A stretch of 64,000 nt of DNA from an uncultured Akkermansia sp. GTDB lineage: Bacteria; Verrucomicrobiota; Verrucomicrobiia; Verrucomicrobiales; Akkermansiaceae. The position numbers and the translations under genes were made by a program. The notes under the pieces were generated by a model. The model saw only the letters and a program-made list of their open reading frames with translations. It did no database searches and was not told where the DNA came from. Numbering within the stretch: the first letter of the stretch is position 1; the number at the start of each line of letters is the position of its first letter. The stretch lies in assembly GCA_947589345.1 (NCBI GenBank), contig CANQAC010000003.1, positions 22,420 to 86,419 on the forward strand, read 5' to 3'. Positions 8,841-17,661 of the stretch are shown one piece after another.

Positions 8841-9731
8841 TCATGCACGGGACGTGATGCCGAAAATCTCCAGCAATCGCGTCAGCTCTGCCGATCCACT
8901 ATATGCGATCTCAATGACTCCCCCGCGACGCCCTCTGGACAGGATGTTCACGCTGGTGCCCAAGCTCTCGGAAAGTTGGGAACAGATAGCTTTGGTGGCG
9001 CGGTCGACCGGATGCACCGGCGCGACTTTTGAATCCTTGGATTGCGGCGGTTCCAGCATACTGTGCACCAATTTCTCTGTCTGGCGAACGGTCATGCCAT
9101 AATGAGCCACGCGTTGAGCCGCTTTCACCTGCATCTCCGAATCTTTGAGCTGCAGCAGAACTTTGGCATGCCCCACAGAAATCTTCTCATCCGTGAGCAG
9201 GTGGCGTACTTCCTCCGCCAGGTCAAGCAGGCGTACCATATTGGCAACCATCGCCCGCGACTTGCCGACGTGGCGAGCGATCTCTTCCTGCTTGAGTTTG
9301 AAACGAGTCTGGAGTAAGTGGTACTGCTCAGCCTCCTCAAGCGGCGAAAGATCTTCGCGTTGCAAGTTTTCAATGAGCGATATCTCCGCCACTTCCTGAT
9401 CGGTGGCCTTCATCACCACAACTTTCACTTCCTTGTGACCGAGAGTTTGCACCGCACGCAAACGGCGCTCACCGGCTATCAACTCAAAGTCTCCGGCCAC
9501 ACGGCGCACGACAAGCGGCTGCACCAATCCTCTCTCCTGGATCGACTTCGCCAATTCGCGAATCTGCTCTTCCTTGAATATGCGACGCGGCTGAAAGGGG
9601 GAGAGTCGGATCTCGCTCACCTTCGCCGTAATCACACGCTTCTCATCGTTCATCTGCTGCGTCAACGATGCCGATACCTCGTTCTGCTGAATGAGGGCAC
9701 TGAGACCCTTCCCTAAAACCTGTCGCGCCAT
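8841..9731 (-). CDS. parB: ParB/Spo0J-family chromosome partitioning protein
   Basis: 296 residues, standard ParB length. The N-terminal CTP-binding domain has the box II motif GERRLRA (after LIAG) and ENLQREDLSPLEEA; the central HTH follows (KQEEIARHVGKSRAMVANMVRLL) and a C-terminal dimerisation domain ends the protein. ParB binds parS and loads condensin near the origin. No parA is adjacent: hisC is upstream in a separate unit and the M28 lipoprotein is downstream. I did not find a convincing parS palindrome by eye. The start ATG is fixed by a close promoter. Confidence 0.93.
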   Translation of the reverse strand: MARQVLGKGLSALIQQNEVSASLTQQMNDEKRVITAKVSEIRLSPFQPRRIFKEEQIRELAKSIQERGLVQPLVVRRVAGDFELIAGERRLRAVQTLGHKEVKVVVMKATDQEVAEISLIENLQREDLSPLEEAEQYHLLQTRFKLKQEEIARHVGKSRAMVANMVRLLDLAEEVRHLLTDEKISVGHAKVLLQLKDSEMQVKAAQRVAHYGMTVRQTEKLVHSMLEPPQSKDSKVAPVHPVDRATKAICSQLSESLGTSVNILSRGRRGGVIEIAYSGSAELTRLLEIFGITSRA

Positions 9732-9740
9732 ACGCGTCGG

Positions 9741-9769
9741 ATTCTAGCTGATAAGAACACGAATTGCAA
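9741..9769 (-). promoter_or_regulatory. Promoter of parB
   Basis: Minus strand: TTGCAA (9764-9769), 17-bp spacer, TAGAAT (9741-9746), 9 bases before the ATG at 9731. Confidence 0.6.
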
Positions 9770-9926
9770 TCTCTTTTTGTCTGATGCACAACCGCCCTAT
9801 TTGTTGGAGTTTTGAGGCCCAATCACTGTATCTTGTACACATTTTCGACGCATTGTCCCATATCATGACAATGCGATGTATAACACCGCCTTATTTTCCC
9901 ATGCGATTTTTTAATGGAACGGAGAA

Positions 9927-11024
9927 TTACCGCTCGAGCGCTGCCTGAAGTACCCGCAAACAACGATCGTTTTGCTCGGGTGTTCCAATGGTAATGCGCA
10001 CGTACTCATGCAATCCATAACCATCCATGGGGCGTAGGATAACTCCGCGCTTCAAGCACTCGTGGAAGATTCGTTGTCCATTCCCTACATTGACCAACAC
10101 AAAGTTTCCCTGACTCGGCACAAATGGTACTCCCCATGTCTGAAAAGCTTCCTCATAGCGGCGCATCTCGGCACGTACCAAGGATACAGAGTTCAGCACA
10201 TGCTGCTCATCATCCAGAGCAGCCAGAGCAGCTGTCTGTGCAAGATTGCTCATGTTAAACGGTGAGCGAACTTTGTGCAGCATTCCGGCGATCTCGGACG
10301 TGGTGATTGCAAACCCAGCGCGCACGCCTGCCAGCCCATAGGCCTTTGAAAAAGTACGCAACACCACCACATTTTTTCCGGCGCGTACGTAGCGCAAGGT
10401 GTCCGGCTGAGGGTCAGCAAAGTGGATGTAGGCCTCATCGAAAGCGACCATGACATGTTCCGGCACTTCTGCCATGAAATCATCCAACTCACCTTGCTGC
10501 ACCATCGTGCCGACAGGATTGGTGGGGTTGGTAACGAACACGACGCGTGTGCGAGGGGTAATGGCGCGCAGCATTGCCTGCAGGTCATGTGTCCAATCCG
10601 GCTTATTTTCCACCTCCACGAACTCAGCGCCAAAAAGCTTGCACATCAGCGGATACATGGTGAAACTATAGCGCGCAGCTACAAGTTCTGCTCCCGGCCC
10701 GAGACAAGTATGACACACGAGTTCAATGAGTTCACTGCTCCCGCTGCCCACCACTGTCTGCTCAAAATCCACCCCGAAGATCTGGGCAATTTTCGTACGA
10801 AGCTCATATGAAGCCCCATCTGGATAAAGGTTTACATCCTGAGCAGCCAGCTGCATCGCCTGCACGGCACGCGGCGAGGCCCCCAATGGGTTCTCATTGG
10901 AGGCCAGCTTCACAATATCCTCCGGTTTCATGTGAAGTTCACGAGCTGTTTCAGAGATTGGCTTACCAGGCTTATATGCCTGTATCTCCTGCACATAGTT
11001 GTGTACGTACGGTAATATGCTCAT
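9927..11024 (-). CDS. hisC: Histidinol-phosphate aminotransferase
   Basis: 365 residues from ATG 11024; an open frame continues upstream but the promoter and family alignment place the start here (MSILPYVHNYVQEIQAYKPGK). It is a fold-type I PLP enzyme of histidine synthesis, converting imidazole acetol phosphate to histidinol phosphate. Visible signatures are KLASNENPLGAS, the PLP-anchoring Asp-Ala-Tyr in VAFDEAYIHF, and the Schiff-base Lys227 in TFSKAYGLAGVRAG. HisC-like enzymes can also serve phenylalanine/tyrosine transamination. No other his genes are nearby. It is divergent from the next gene, with only 74 bases between start codons. Confidence 0.92.
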   Translation of the reverse strand: MSILPYVHNYVQEIQAYKPGKPISETARELHMKPEDIVKLASNENPLGASPRAVQAMQLAAQDVNLYPDGASYELRTKIAQIFGVDFEQTVVGSGSSELIELVCHTCLGPGAELVAARYSFTMYPLMCKLFGAEFVEVENKPDWTHDLQAMLRAITPRTRVVFVTNPTNPVGTMVQQGELDDFMAEVPEHVMVAFDEAYIHFADPQPDTLRYVRAGKNVVVLRTFSKAYGLAGVRAGFAITTSEIAGMLHKVRSPFNMSNLAQTAALAALDDEQHVLNSVSLVRAEMRRYEEAFQTWGVPFVPSQGNFVLVNVGNGQRIFHECLKRGVILRPMDGYGLHEYVRITIGTPEQNDRCLRVLQAALER

Positions 11025-11031
11025 GGTCGCG

Positions 11032-11060
11032 ATTATACAATCCGCGCGAGTATAATACAA
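11032..11060 (-). promoter_or_regulatory. Promoter of hisC
   Basis: Minus strand: TTGTAT (11055-11060), 17-bp spacer, TATAAT (11032-11037), 7 bases before the ATG. It lies back-to-back with the promoter at 11064-11092. Confidence 0.6.
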
Positions 11061-11063
11061 GCC

Positions 11064-11092
11064 TTGATTCCATGACCCTTTCCGTGTAGAAT
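11064..11092 (+). promoter_or_regulatory. Promoter of the gene at 11099
   Basis: TTGATT (11064-11069), 17-bp spacer, TAGAAT (11087-11092), 6 bases before the ATG at 11099. Confidence 0.6.
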
Positions 11093-11098
11093 GAGAGC

Positions 11099-12112
11099 AT
11101 GACGGTACAAGTGCGGAACAATAGTCTCTTCGCCATGGCAATCGCCGTTGGTCTGGTCTTTATCACGGTCATCTGCTGGTTGCACTCCGCTGCCATCTCC
11201 CGCGATTTCCTCGATACGCTGACCTCACCGGAGGAAACGCCCGGCAGCCACTTTGAACTGAATTTTGATTACAATCTTGGCGACCCATCCCCTTACACTC
11301 GCTTGCTTGGCGCAGAGCATTACGACCCCTACCTGCGTATCCCCGGTGATGCTCCGGTTCATGTGCGCATCTACACCCACCGCGGGAAGCTGTGTGCTCA
11401 TCTGGCGTTACCGGATGGCGCCGAGCTGCCGGAAGGAATACGTGTGATTGGACGTGTGCAGCAAACCAGTATGATATATCGTCGGCATCCGGACGGGCTG
11501 CGTCACCCGCTGAGACTTCTTTTGTTGACCTTTGAGTTATGGGGCAAGGAATCTCCCAGGCCCTTGGCCGTAATACTGCAGACGATAGAACTGGACATCA
11601 TGGCGCACACGGCGGACTACGTACCATGCCTCACGTTGCCGGATGCGTACGCCGGCCGCCCCTGCAAAGATATTAACATGCCACACCGTGGAGAACTGCC
11701 TTCCAAGATTGATGCTCCGCCAGTACCTGCAGCTATTCTGCGCATGGTCTACGCTTTGGCTTCTGTGGAGGATCAAACTCACGCCGATTTGGTCGCCTCA
11801 GCCCTGCGCGAGTACGCCGACATCGTCATCCGGCACGAACCCTTTCCCTTGCGCCCATGGCCGGATAACTGGGGCGAGATCAAAGGATATGTCCGCGATG
11901 CCTCTCGGCTCATCACTCCGACACTTACTTATCTGCAGGAACACGAATGCTTCCACTCCTCTAACCTCAGTTCCTTTATCAATGGACCAGTGTTCGAGGC
12001 AATCTTTGGCACCCGATTTGAGGATACCTCGAGTGATCGTGTGCAGCGGCAACCCATCCCGATGTACCGCAGACCTAACCTGCCTTGTGATACCTGCGAA
12101 CTTCAGAACTGA
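11099..12112 (+). CDS. Unknown membrane-anchored protein
   Basis: 337 residues; no family recognised. Residues 8-30 form one hydrophobic segment (LFAMAIAVGLVFITVICWL), so it is anchored in the inner membrane or exported uncleaved, with a periplasmic body of about 300 residues. The body is rich in Pro and Arg, with paired cysteines near the end (PCDTCELQN). Start ATG is set by the promoter 6 bases upstream. Its last 10 bases overlap the convergent gene ending at 12103. The context (hisC, thioredoxin-like protein) gives no functional hint. Confidence 0.6.
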   Translation: MTVQVRNNSLFAMAIAVGLVFITVICWLHSAAISRDFLDTLTSPEETPGSHFELNFDYNLGDPSPYTRLLGAEHYDPYLRIPGDAPVHVRIYTHRGKLCAHLALPDGAELPEGIRVIGRVQQTSMIYRRHPDGLRHPLRLLLLTFELWGKESPRPLAVILQTIELDIMAHTADYVPCLTLPDAYAGRPCKDINMPHRGELPSKIDAPPVPAAILRMVYALASVEDQTHADLVASALREYADIVIRHEPFPLRPWPDNWGEIKGYVRDASRLITPTLTYLQEHECFHSSNLSSFINGPVFEAIFGTRFEDTSSDRVQRQPIPMYRRPNLPCDTCELQN

Positions 12113-13389
12113 GGAATTTTTCGCAAGGGCGGCACGCTATTCTGCCCGGGTGATCCATGGCTATCAAGGCTTCCCTCAGGGGCGGCTGCTCGTTGCTTCA
12201 AGGGCGATGCCGCGCTCTCTTGCGCGCCTTTCTGCCAAGTATTGAGGGCCGACTGGAGTTGCATATCCGGATACCCACTGTAGAGTACTTGCGAGTGCTC
12301 GTTGACAAGCACTGCATGAGGCAGCTGACTCACGCGATATGCCCGACCGGCCGTACCCTGTTCATCATCCATATAGCACACTTTTATCCCGTTCTCCCGG
12401 AGAAGTTTCTCAAGCTCCTCGCGAGTTCGATGTACCACCACCGGGCATAACACTAACTGGGGATATTGCGCTATCAGTGCGGCCTGCTTGCGCATGATGG
12501 AAAAACCGACATCTTCCTCCGGATCCCAAAAAAATATCAGGTTGGCCTTGCCCACTACAGGAAACAAACTATCCGTCCCATGCGCATCCACCACCTTGAT
12601 GCGTGGAGGTATAGCTCCTTCATCCAGCTTGCTAATGCGATAAATAAGTTCCTGGGCAGCATCAGTGAGACTTACGTCGCCAAACTGAGCATCTTGCGGC
12701 GATAATATGAGAGCCTGTCGAATCAGGTAAATGCGCTTAGCGCGCGCATGAGCACGGCCTCCTACTTCGCCGGCCAACGTAGGATTGGCTAGCATCACGC
12801 TCATAGCCAAGGCTGCCGCCCCACGAGCGGCGGGATGACTGTTACGTTCATAAATCTTCTGCAAAACTTCGTAGACATCTGCGCCGCTGTTTTGTGCCAG
12901 CTTCGCACAAACCTCTCCAATGAGAGGTGATCCGAAATGACGATAACGCACCGAATTCAACAGAGCCTGCGCCCCAACCGCCAGCTTCTGCGGATCTTTT
13001 TCGTAAAGCTTCGCCAGACTCTCCGGGTGATTCAAGAACCACACCACAGCGGGAGCCGCCCACGGCTCATCCATCTCATACGTCTTAATCTTTTTCTGAG
13101 ACCGATTATCGACCTTCCCACGACCTCCTCCGGCAGTATCCGGAACGTCCCGAGTGCCGGTGAGACCGCGGATCGATTTCCATAAAGCTTCGGCCACTTC
13201 CCCCGTGGATGGCGGGAGAATCGCATCCCGCTGCTCCGGGGTAGTGGCCACACTCAGGGCAGCGTGATATTCCGCCTCCTGCTGTTCCCAGAGTTCCAAC
13301 GCCTGCTTCATCTGCTGCTCATTGGCACGGCTGAGAGGCAACAAAAATGCTGCCGACAAGGCTGCCCACGCTGTGTATCGCATCTTCAT
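12103..13389 (-). CDS. Secreted protein with C-terminal thioredoxin-like fold lacking CxxC
   Basis: 428 residues with an N-terminal signal peptide (MKMRYTAWAALSAAFLLPLSRA). The central 200 residues are helical, with Ala/Leu-rich stretches. From about residue 285 the sequence reads like a TlpA/AhpC-type thioredoxin fold: a strand NLIFFWDPEE, helix, strand LVLCPVVV, helix, then the cis-Pro position QLPHAVLVN and a final strand VLYSG. The redox CxxC that should follow the first strand is missing (DPEEDVGF), so it is unlikely to be a disulfide enzyme; a scaffold or binding role is more plausible. ATG 13389 is preceded by GGAGGC and a promoter. Confidence 0.65.
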   Translation of the reverse strand: MKMRYTAWAALSAAFLLPLSRANEQQMKQALELWEQQEAEYHAALSVATTPEQRDAILPPSTGEVAEALWKSIRGLTGTRDVPDTAGGGRGKVDNRSQKKIKTYEMDEPWAAPAVVWFLNHPESLAKLYEKDPQKLAVGAQALLNSVRYRHFGSPLIGEVCAKLAQNSGADVYEVLQKIYERNSHPAARGAAALAMSVMLANPTLAGEVGGRAHARAKRIYLIRQALILSPQDAQFGDVSLTDAAQELIYRISKLDEGAIPPRIKVVDAHGTDSLFPVVGKANLIFFWDPEEDVGFSIMRKQAALIAQYPQLVLCPVVVHRTREELEKLLRENGIKVCYMDDEQGTAGRAYRVSQLPHAVLVNEHSQVLYSGYPDMQLQSALNTWQKGAQESAASPLKQRAAAPEGSLDSHGSPGQNSVPPLRKIPQF

Positions 13390-13395
13390 GCCTCC

Positions 13396-13424
13396 ATTAT
13401 AGGACCGCACGTCTCATTCATCAA
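13396..13424 (-). promoter_or_regulatory. Promoter of the thioredoxin-like gene
   Basis: Minus strand: TTGATG (13419-13424), 17-bp spacer, TATAAT (13396-13401), 6 bases before the ATG at 13389. Confidence 0.6.
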
Positions 13425-13470
13425 GTGCTAAAAGAAAACCCAAGTAGTAGCATTGGGGAAAATGCGGTTG

Positions 13471-14982
13471 TTATTCGGGGAGATAATCCAGAACTTCCTG
13501 CCAGCTCAAAATGCGCACGCACAGGAACACCAGGTGAATCGTATGCCACCAATTATTTTCATACGATGAGATGATTTTGTAGGGTATTTTGTTCCCCTCT
13601 GAGTTGGTGAAAAGGGCTGTGGAACGATCCACCTCATCCCTCGGCACGTTCCATTGGCGGTCAAAGGTCTCAATGCTGATAAAGCCTTTCCCTTTCACGG
13701 GCGACGAGTTGTCCCACGTGGTGAGCTGTCCGCTGAGTTCCGCGCGCAGCAAGACACGAAGGGTTGGAGGCAAGCAATGGAACCTTTCCTTGGCAACCAG
13801 ACGCGCCATCTGTTGAATCGGTTCTTTGAAACGCTCCAAGATGAACTCGTGAGGCAGATTGCTCAGGGCTCCGGGGGCTTGAGGCTTCGCCACCATTTTC
13901 TCCCCATCGGGTAAGATAATCGGAGAACCATCGGCTAAGCAGAAGTAGCCTTTGATATTGGTAATTTTCCTTCCGTCGGGCAGCATGATAGTAGAGCCGG
14001 GATTCAGGTACTGGTTGCTGTTATATGGAGAAGAGCGGTAATCGACATCATGAAAATACAGGCCCATGGCAGCGGCCAAGCGTACATTTCTCTCATCCTC
14101 AGAAAGAGCGTTGAGCATGTCTGCCACCGCACTCATCTGTTCCTTCTCGGCGTCTGCCAACCGCTCCTTGTACGCCTTATACTGCTCGCGTATCGCCTCT
14201 ACTTCCTCCGGAAAGAGCGCAAGGATATCTTTAGCGCCGATGAGATTCTCGCAACGTTCAACAATCTGACGCCATCGTGTATAACGCACTCTTTGCACCG
14301 GATCCTCATAGATGTCCTTGATCTTTCTTTCCTTTCCGTCAGGTCCCGTGTACAAGGCCCTATCGGTGTCTCCGTGCCAGATATACTTGATTCCACAATC
14401 CATGGTCGCCTCGGTGCGGTATCCTTTCCACGCGTCGCTACCGTCCTGATGGTAGATTTTCTTGTCGAAGGTAGCTAGTAACGCCCAGCGATGTTCATCC
14501 GGCATGTTCTTCAGCAAGTATTTTGCCGTGTTGCGCACAACAGTTTCAACGTCTTTCCTGAAAAAGCCGAGCGCAGCGTCTTTTTTGAAAAATTTCACCT
14601 CCTCGTAGATCTCGCCCCAAAACTTTGATTTATCTACCTCGCTGTAATTCATAGGACGCTGCCCACGGCCCGCAAAAAAAGCCTTCCCCTGATAATGGCA
14701 CGTCCCCGGGGCGCCCTGATAAATGAACATCGACTGTGAACCGTCTTTGCAAAACATGAGACCCAGCTGCTCGGCAAGAAAGCATTCGCGAGTGATGGGA
14801 GGCAGTTGACGCACCTTTTTTACCGTTTCCATGAGTTCCTTACGCTTTACACCCTTGATGTCAGATACATCCACCGGTTTGTAGGCGGCGTAAACACAAT
14901 CTGGGAATACAGTGAGCAGCGCTATAGTGATCTCAATCGCTATTCTTATCCAAAGACACTTATTTTCAATCAATTTGAACAT
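13471..14982 (-). CDS. Unknown secreted protein
   Basis: 503 residues from ATG 14982 (MFKLIENKCLW); an open frame extends 15 codons upstream without a better start. A hydrophobic stretch IRIAIEITIALLTVFPDCVYAAY acts as signal peptide. The body is mixed, with many aromatic and charged residues, a helical segment rich in Lys/Glu (EQYKAYKERLADAEKEQM) and a short internal duplication of the pattern LPDG-K-x-I/V (IMLPDGRKI, ILPDGEKM), which may be beta-hairpins. I recognise no enzyme motif. It faces away from the operon starting at 15470. Confidence 0.6.
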   Translation of the reverse strand: MFKLIENKCLWIRIAIEITIALLTVFPDCVYAAYKPVDVSDIKGVKRKELMETVKKVRQLPPITRECFLAEQLGLMFCKDGSQSMFIYQGAPGTCHYQGKAFFAGRGQRPMNYSEVDKSKFWGEIYEEVKFFKKDAALGFFRKDVETVVRNTAKYLLKNMPDEHRWALLATFDKKIYHQDGSDAWKGYRTEATMDCGIKYIWHGDTDRALYTGPDGKERKIKDIYEDPVQRVRYTRWRQIVERCENLIGAKDILALFPEEVEAIREQYKAYKERLADAEKEQMSAVADMLNALSEDERNVRLAAAMGLYFHDVDYRSSPYNSNQYLNPGSTIMLPDGRKITNIKGYFCLADGSPIILPDGEKMVAKPQAPGALSNLPHEFILERFKEPIQQMARLVAKERFHCLPPTLRVLLRAELSGQLTTWDNSSPVKGKGFISIETFDRQWNVPRDEVDRSTALFTNSEGNKIPYKIISSYENNWWHTIHLVFLCVRILSWQEVLDYLPE

Positions 14983-15432
14983 ATCAACACCGTTAATATG
15001 AGACAACTCAACCTCACCAAGTCGCAAATCCTTGGCTCAATTCCTGTGTGCGCCTTCCAGCGCCGTTGCGTTTGCGTCCGACCTGTAGCGAAAAACCCCT
15101 CATTTTATGAAACATGTATATCTCTTTTGAGAAGCAATGTCAAATAAATAATTGTTGCCATTGAGCATTTTTCAGCAAACTAGCATCGGGTGGAACTTCA
15201 AATTCTGCAAAAAGAAAAAGATCAATGGGGAGGTTTTAGGAGATGTCTGTGGAAAATGTAGAGACAGATGCCGTACAGTGCATTGCTTCTGAGAGGAGAT
15301 GTGCAAACCACCCCACGCAATGCGTAAGATGCTGGATGCGTCGCGTTCACGCTTTTGAATCCTCACGGGATGCGCACTGTTTTTCAGAACACAAACAGAC
15401 AACGGCAAATGCGTTTGCACTGGGGCTTCCTC
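14983..15432. other. Intergenic region without a convincing gene
   Basis: This 450-base gap holds the divergent control regions of 13471-14982 and 15470-16570. One 70-codon frame at 15243-15455 (+) begins after GGGGAGG and contains five cysteines, but its composition does not look like a stable protein. I see no hairpin-T-run terminator. Confidence 0.4.
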
Positions 15433-15461
15433 TTGCCAAATGCGAGGAGCTGTGATAGGAT
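15433..15461 (+). promoter_or_regulatory. Promoter of the 15.5-18.5 kb operon
   Basis: TTGCCA (15433-15438), 17-bp spacer, TAGGAT (15456-15461), 8 bases before the ATG at 15470. Confidence 0.55.
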
Positions 15462-15469
15462 GGAACTCA

Positions 15470-16570
15470 ATGAGGAGATGGATGACACGCATCTTGCTGG
15501 TACTGCTGCTTGTGGCGTTGACGGCAGGCGTTTTTTTGTGGGTCAAAGTCAATCGGAAAACGGAGCAGCTTCTCCAACCCGTCAATCCTGTTTACCAAGG
15601 CTACTCAGATCTGCCTGACAAAACTCAGGGCGTGCAGCTTGATCCTTTCTCCTTGACCGGGCGGGATGGTCATCGCATCCAAGCCTGTCTGGTACGCGCT
15701 TCATCCGGAAAAGATATCACTCCCCGCCAGCAGACCCTGTTGGAGCGTTTACAAAATCACATACCCGACCGCCTGCGTCAGATCGACTTCGTCCTCATCT
15801 GCGTGGATTGGGATCACGGCATCCGCTCCGCTCTTCCCTTGGCTGAGCAATTCGCTGCCGCCGGCATCACTTGCGTGCTCTGGGAACCCCGAGGCAGCAT
15901 GTCTTCCCGTCCTTACTGCACCCACGGCGTACTCGAGAGCCAAGATGTTCCCCTCATCATCAACGCACTTGAGGAGCAAGCCGGTCGCAAGGATCTGATG
16001 ATTCTGGGAGTCGGTCAACGTTTCGGTGCAGAACTCATGCTGCATGCCGCCGTCAGTGATCCCCGACTTCGCGCCGTGGCAGCTATTGACACCCGCGCCT
16101 CTTTGAGCAACCGGATCAAACGCAGTGGTACTTCACTGCTCATCCGCGAGCTGGTCGGGTGGCGTATGAAGGCTCTCACTGGTCTTGAACCCTTTGATAT
16201 AGCGGCTGTACAGAGTATTTTTCGCCTGCCGCGCCAAGTACCGATTCTGCTTGCATTCTCAAGCGAAGATGATCCGGATAGTCTGCCGGAAGATTCTATC
16301 GCTCTCTACACCCAACTTCACCCGGAACAGCGTTGCCTCATCACTTTACGCACACAGAAAGACGCCGCTGATGCGGTCACGCGCGATGTCGTGTACACCC
16401 AGAAAGGAGAAACCCGCGAGGTACAACAACACGCCGAAGCGCTTTTGCTGCGAGATGCAGACGATATCCCCGTGCAAATCTTACGCTGGATGAATGAGAA
16501 GCTGCCGACATTGCAGGAACTGCCCCCCGACGAGTTGGGAGACCAATCCCTATTAACGCCCAAGTCATGA
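15470..16570 (+). CDS. Membrane-anchored alpha/beta-hydrolase-like protein lacking the nucleophile Ser
   Basis: 366 residues. The N-terminal helix MTRILLVLLLVALTAGVFLWV anchors it to the inner membrane with the bulk outside. The body has the alpha/beta-hydrolase layout (strand DFVLICVDW, oxyanion region, strand ITCVLWEPRGSM, elbow, strand PILLAFSSEDD). At the nucleophile elbow, where GxSxG is expected, the sequence is LGVGQRFGAEL, with Arg at the Ser position. It is therefore probably a non-catalytic relative. The start at 15470 fits the promoter; ATG 15482 with GAGGAG just upstream is the alternative. Its stop overlaps the next gene by four bases. Confidence 0.65.
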   Translation: MRRWMTRILLVLLLVALTAGVFLWVKVNRKTEQLLQPVNPVYQGYSDLPDKTQGVQLDPFSLTGRDGHRIQACLVRASSGKDITPRQQTLLERLQNHIPDRLRQIDFVLICVDWDHGIRSALPLAEQFAAAGITCVLWEPRGSMSSRPYCTHGVLESQDVPLIINALEEQAGRKDLMILGVGQRFGAELMLHAAVSDPRLRAVAAIDTRASLSNRIKRSGTSLLIRELVGWRMKALTGLEPFDIAAVQSIFRLPRQVPILLAFSSEDDPDSLPEDSIALYTQLHPEQRCLITLRTQKDAADAVTRDVVYTQKGETREVQQHAEALLLRDADDIPVQILRWMNEKLPTLQELPPDELGDQSLLTPKS

Positions 16571-17661
16571 GTACTGCCGCGCCCAGTTCTGCTGATACTC
16601 ACCGGCGCCAAAACCGCTTACGGCGTGGATTTGAGCTCACTGGACAGCGACACATGCTTCCCCTGCTCATCGTAGCCGCCGTTGTAGCCGCCATTATTCA
16701 TCTGATGGCGTTCCGAGCTGCCCCCTGGCTGTTACGACTGTGGCGCCAAGACATCATTCTCTCGAAAACAGAACGTGTGACCGACGATTTGGTCGCCCGA
16801 GTGGTGGTACGAGACACCACAACCGAACTACAGGAAGCCGCCGTGCCATTGCCGACCGAGGATTCCCTTCCCCCTGAGCAATTAGAGCAGGAGCCCCAGG
16901 AAATCGACCTTCTTGACATGGATATCAAAGAGCTGGTGATGGCTCCCGGAGAAACAAATATACCCCTGCCCGCCCCGGAGCAGACCAGTGAACCGGAAAC
17001 TCAGCAAGCCCAAATGATGCCCGATGCCCCCGCGTTGGCAAACTTTGCTCCGGATATGGATACGAGCTTGTCAGCTCTGCTCCCGGAGCCAACGCCCATC
17101 AACGCTAATTCTGTCATTGTCAATGCTTCTGCCCAGCTTCAAGAGCTGGAGAATGCCGAGGGTTTGATTGAAAAAGAATTGCGCAAACAAGCCGCACGCG
17201 GCAACAACGCCCTGCCCTCCGACACTCGCAGCCTTGCCCAACTCATGGGCATTGCCAATCCCGGCGCTTCATCCGGCGTAGCCCGTCTCGGAGCGGATCT
17301 TCTCTTCGCCTTCAACGAAAGTCGGCTTAAAAATTCCGCCCGTATCTCATTACTGCAGCTCGCTGCTCTTATCCACAAAAATCCATCCACGACCTTCATT
17401 ATCGAAGGGCATACTGACGGCATTGGTGGGGATGAATATAACGCTCAACTCTCCCTGCGCCGCGCACAAGCGGTCGTTGAGTGGCTCGCGGGCAATGGCG
17501 TACCCACCGCGCGGGTCTATACGCGTGCCTGCGGATCCACTCGCCCCCTGGTCCCTACCGATCTGCCGCGTGATGAACAGGCCCTCAACCGTCGCGTGGA
17601 AATCCACATGCGCAAGCCGGGCGAATTGATGCCGGATGGATGCGTGCCTGCAAAAAAATGA
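16567..17661 (+). CDS. OmpA-family peptidoglycan-associated protein
   Basis: 364 residues. An inner-membrane helix (LPLLIVAAVVAAIIHLMAF, about residues 33-52) is followed by a long Pro/Glu-rich linker (about 80-190) and a C-terminal OmpA domain (about 235-350). The OmpA domain shows FAFNESRLKNSA, IIEGHTDGIGGDEYN, LSLRRAQAVVEWL and the peptidoglycan-binding NRRVEI. Topology, with a N-terminal helix and not a beta barrel or lipobox, resembles TolA/MotB-like tethers that span the periplasm and hold the wall. It sits in an ATGA-coupled operon with the hydrolase-like protein and a HAD phosphatase. Confidence 0.85.
   Translation: MSTAAPSSADTHRRQNRLRRGFELTGQRHMLPLLIVAAVVAAIIHLMAFRAAPWLLRLWRQDIILSKTERVTDDLVARVVVRDTTTELQEAAVPLPTEDSLPPEQLEQEPQEIDLLDMDIKELVMAPGETNIPLPAPEQTSEPETQQAQMMPDAPALANFAPDMDTSLSALLPEPTPINANSVIVNASAQLQELENAEGLIEKELRKQAARGNNALPSDTRSLAQLMGIANPGASSGVARLGADLLFAFNESRLKNSARISLLQLAALIHKNPSTTFIIEGHTDGIGGDEYNAQLSLRRAQAVVEWLAGNGVPTARVYTRACGSTRPLVPTDLPRDEQALNRRVEIHMRKPGELMPDGCVPAKK

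Noticed and set aside
15243-15455. 70-codon plus-strand frame after GGGGAGG
   Set aside because: Odd cysteine- and histidine-rich composition, spacing of the ribosome-binding site too long, and it overlaps the promoter region of the next gene.
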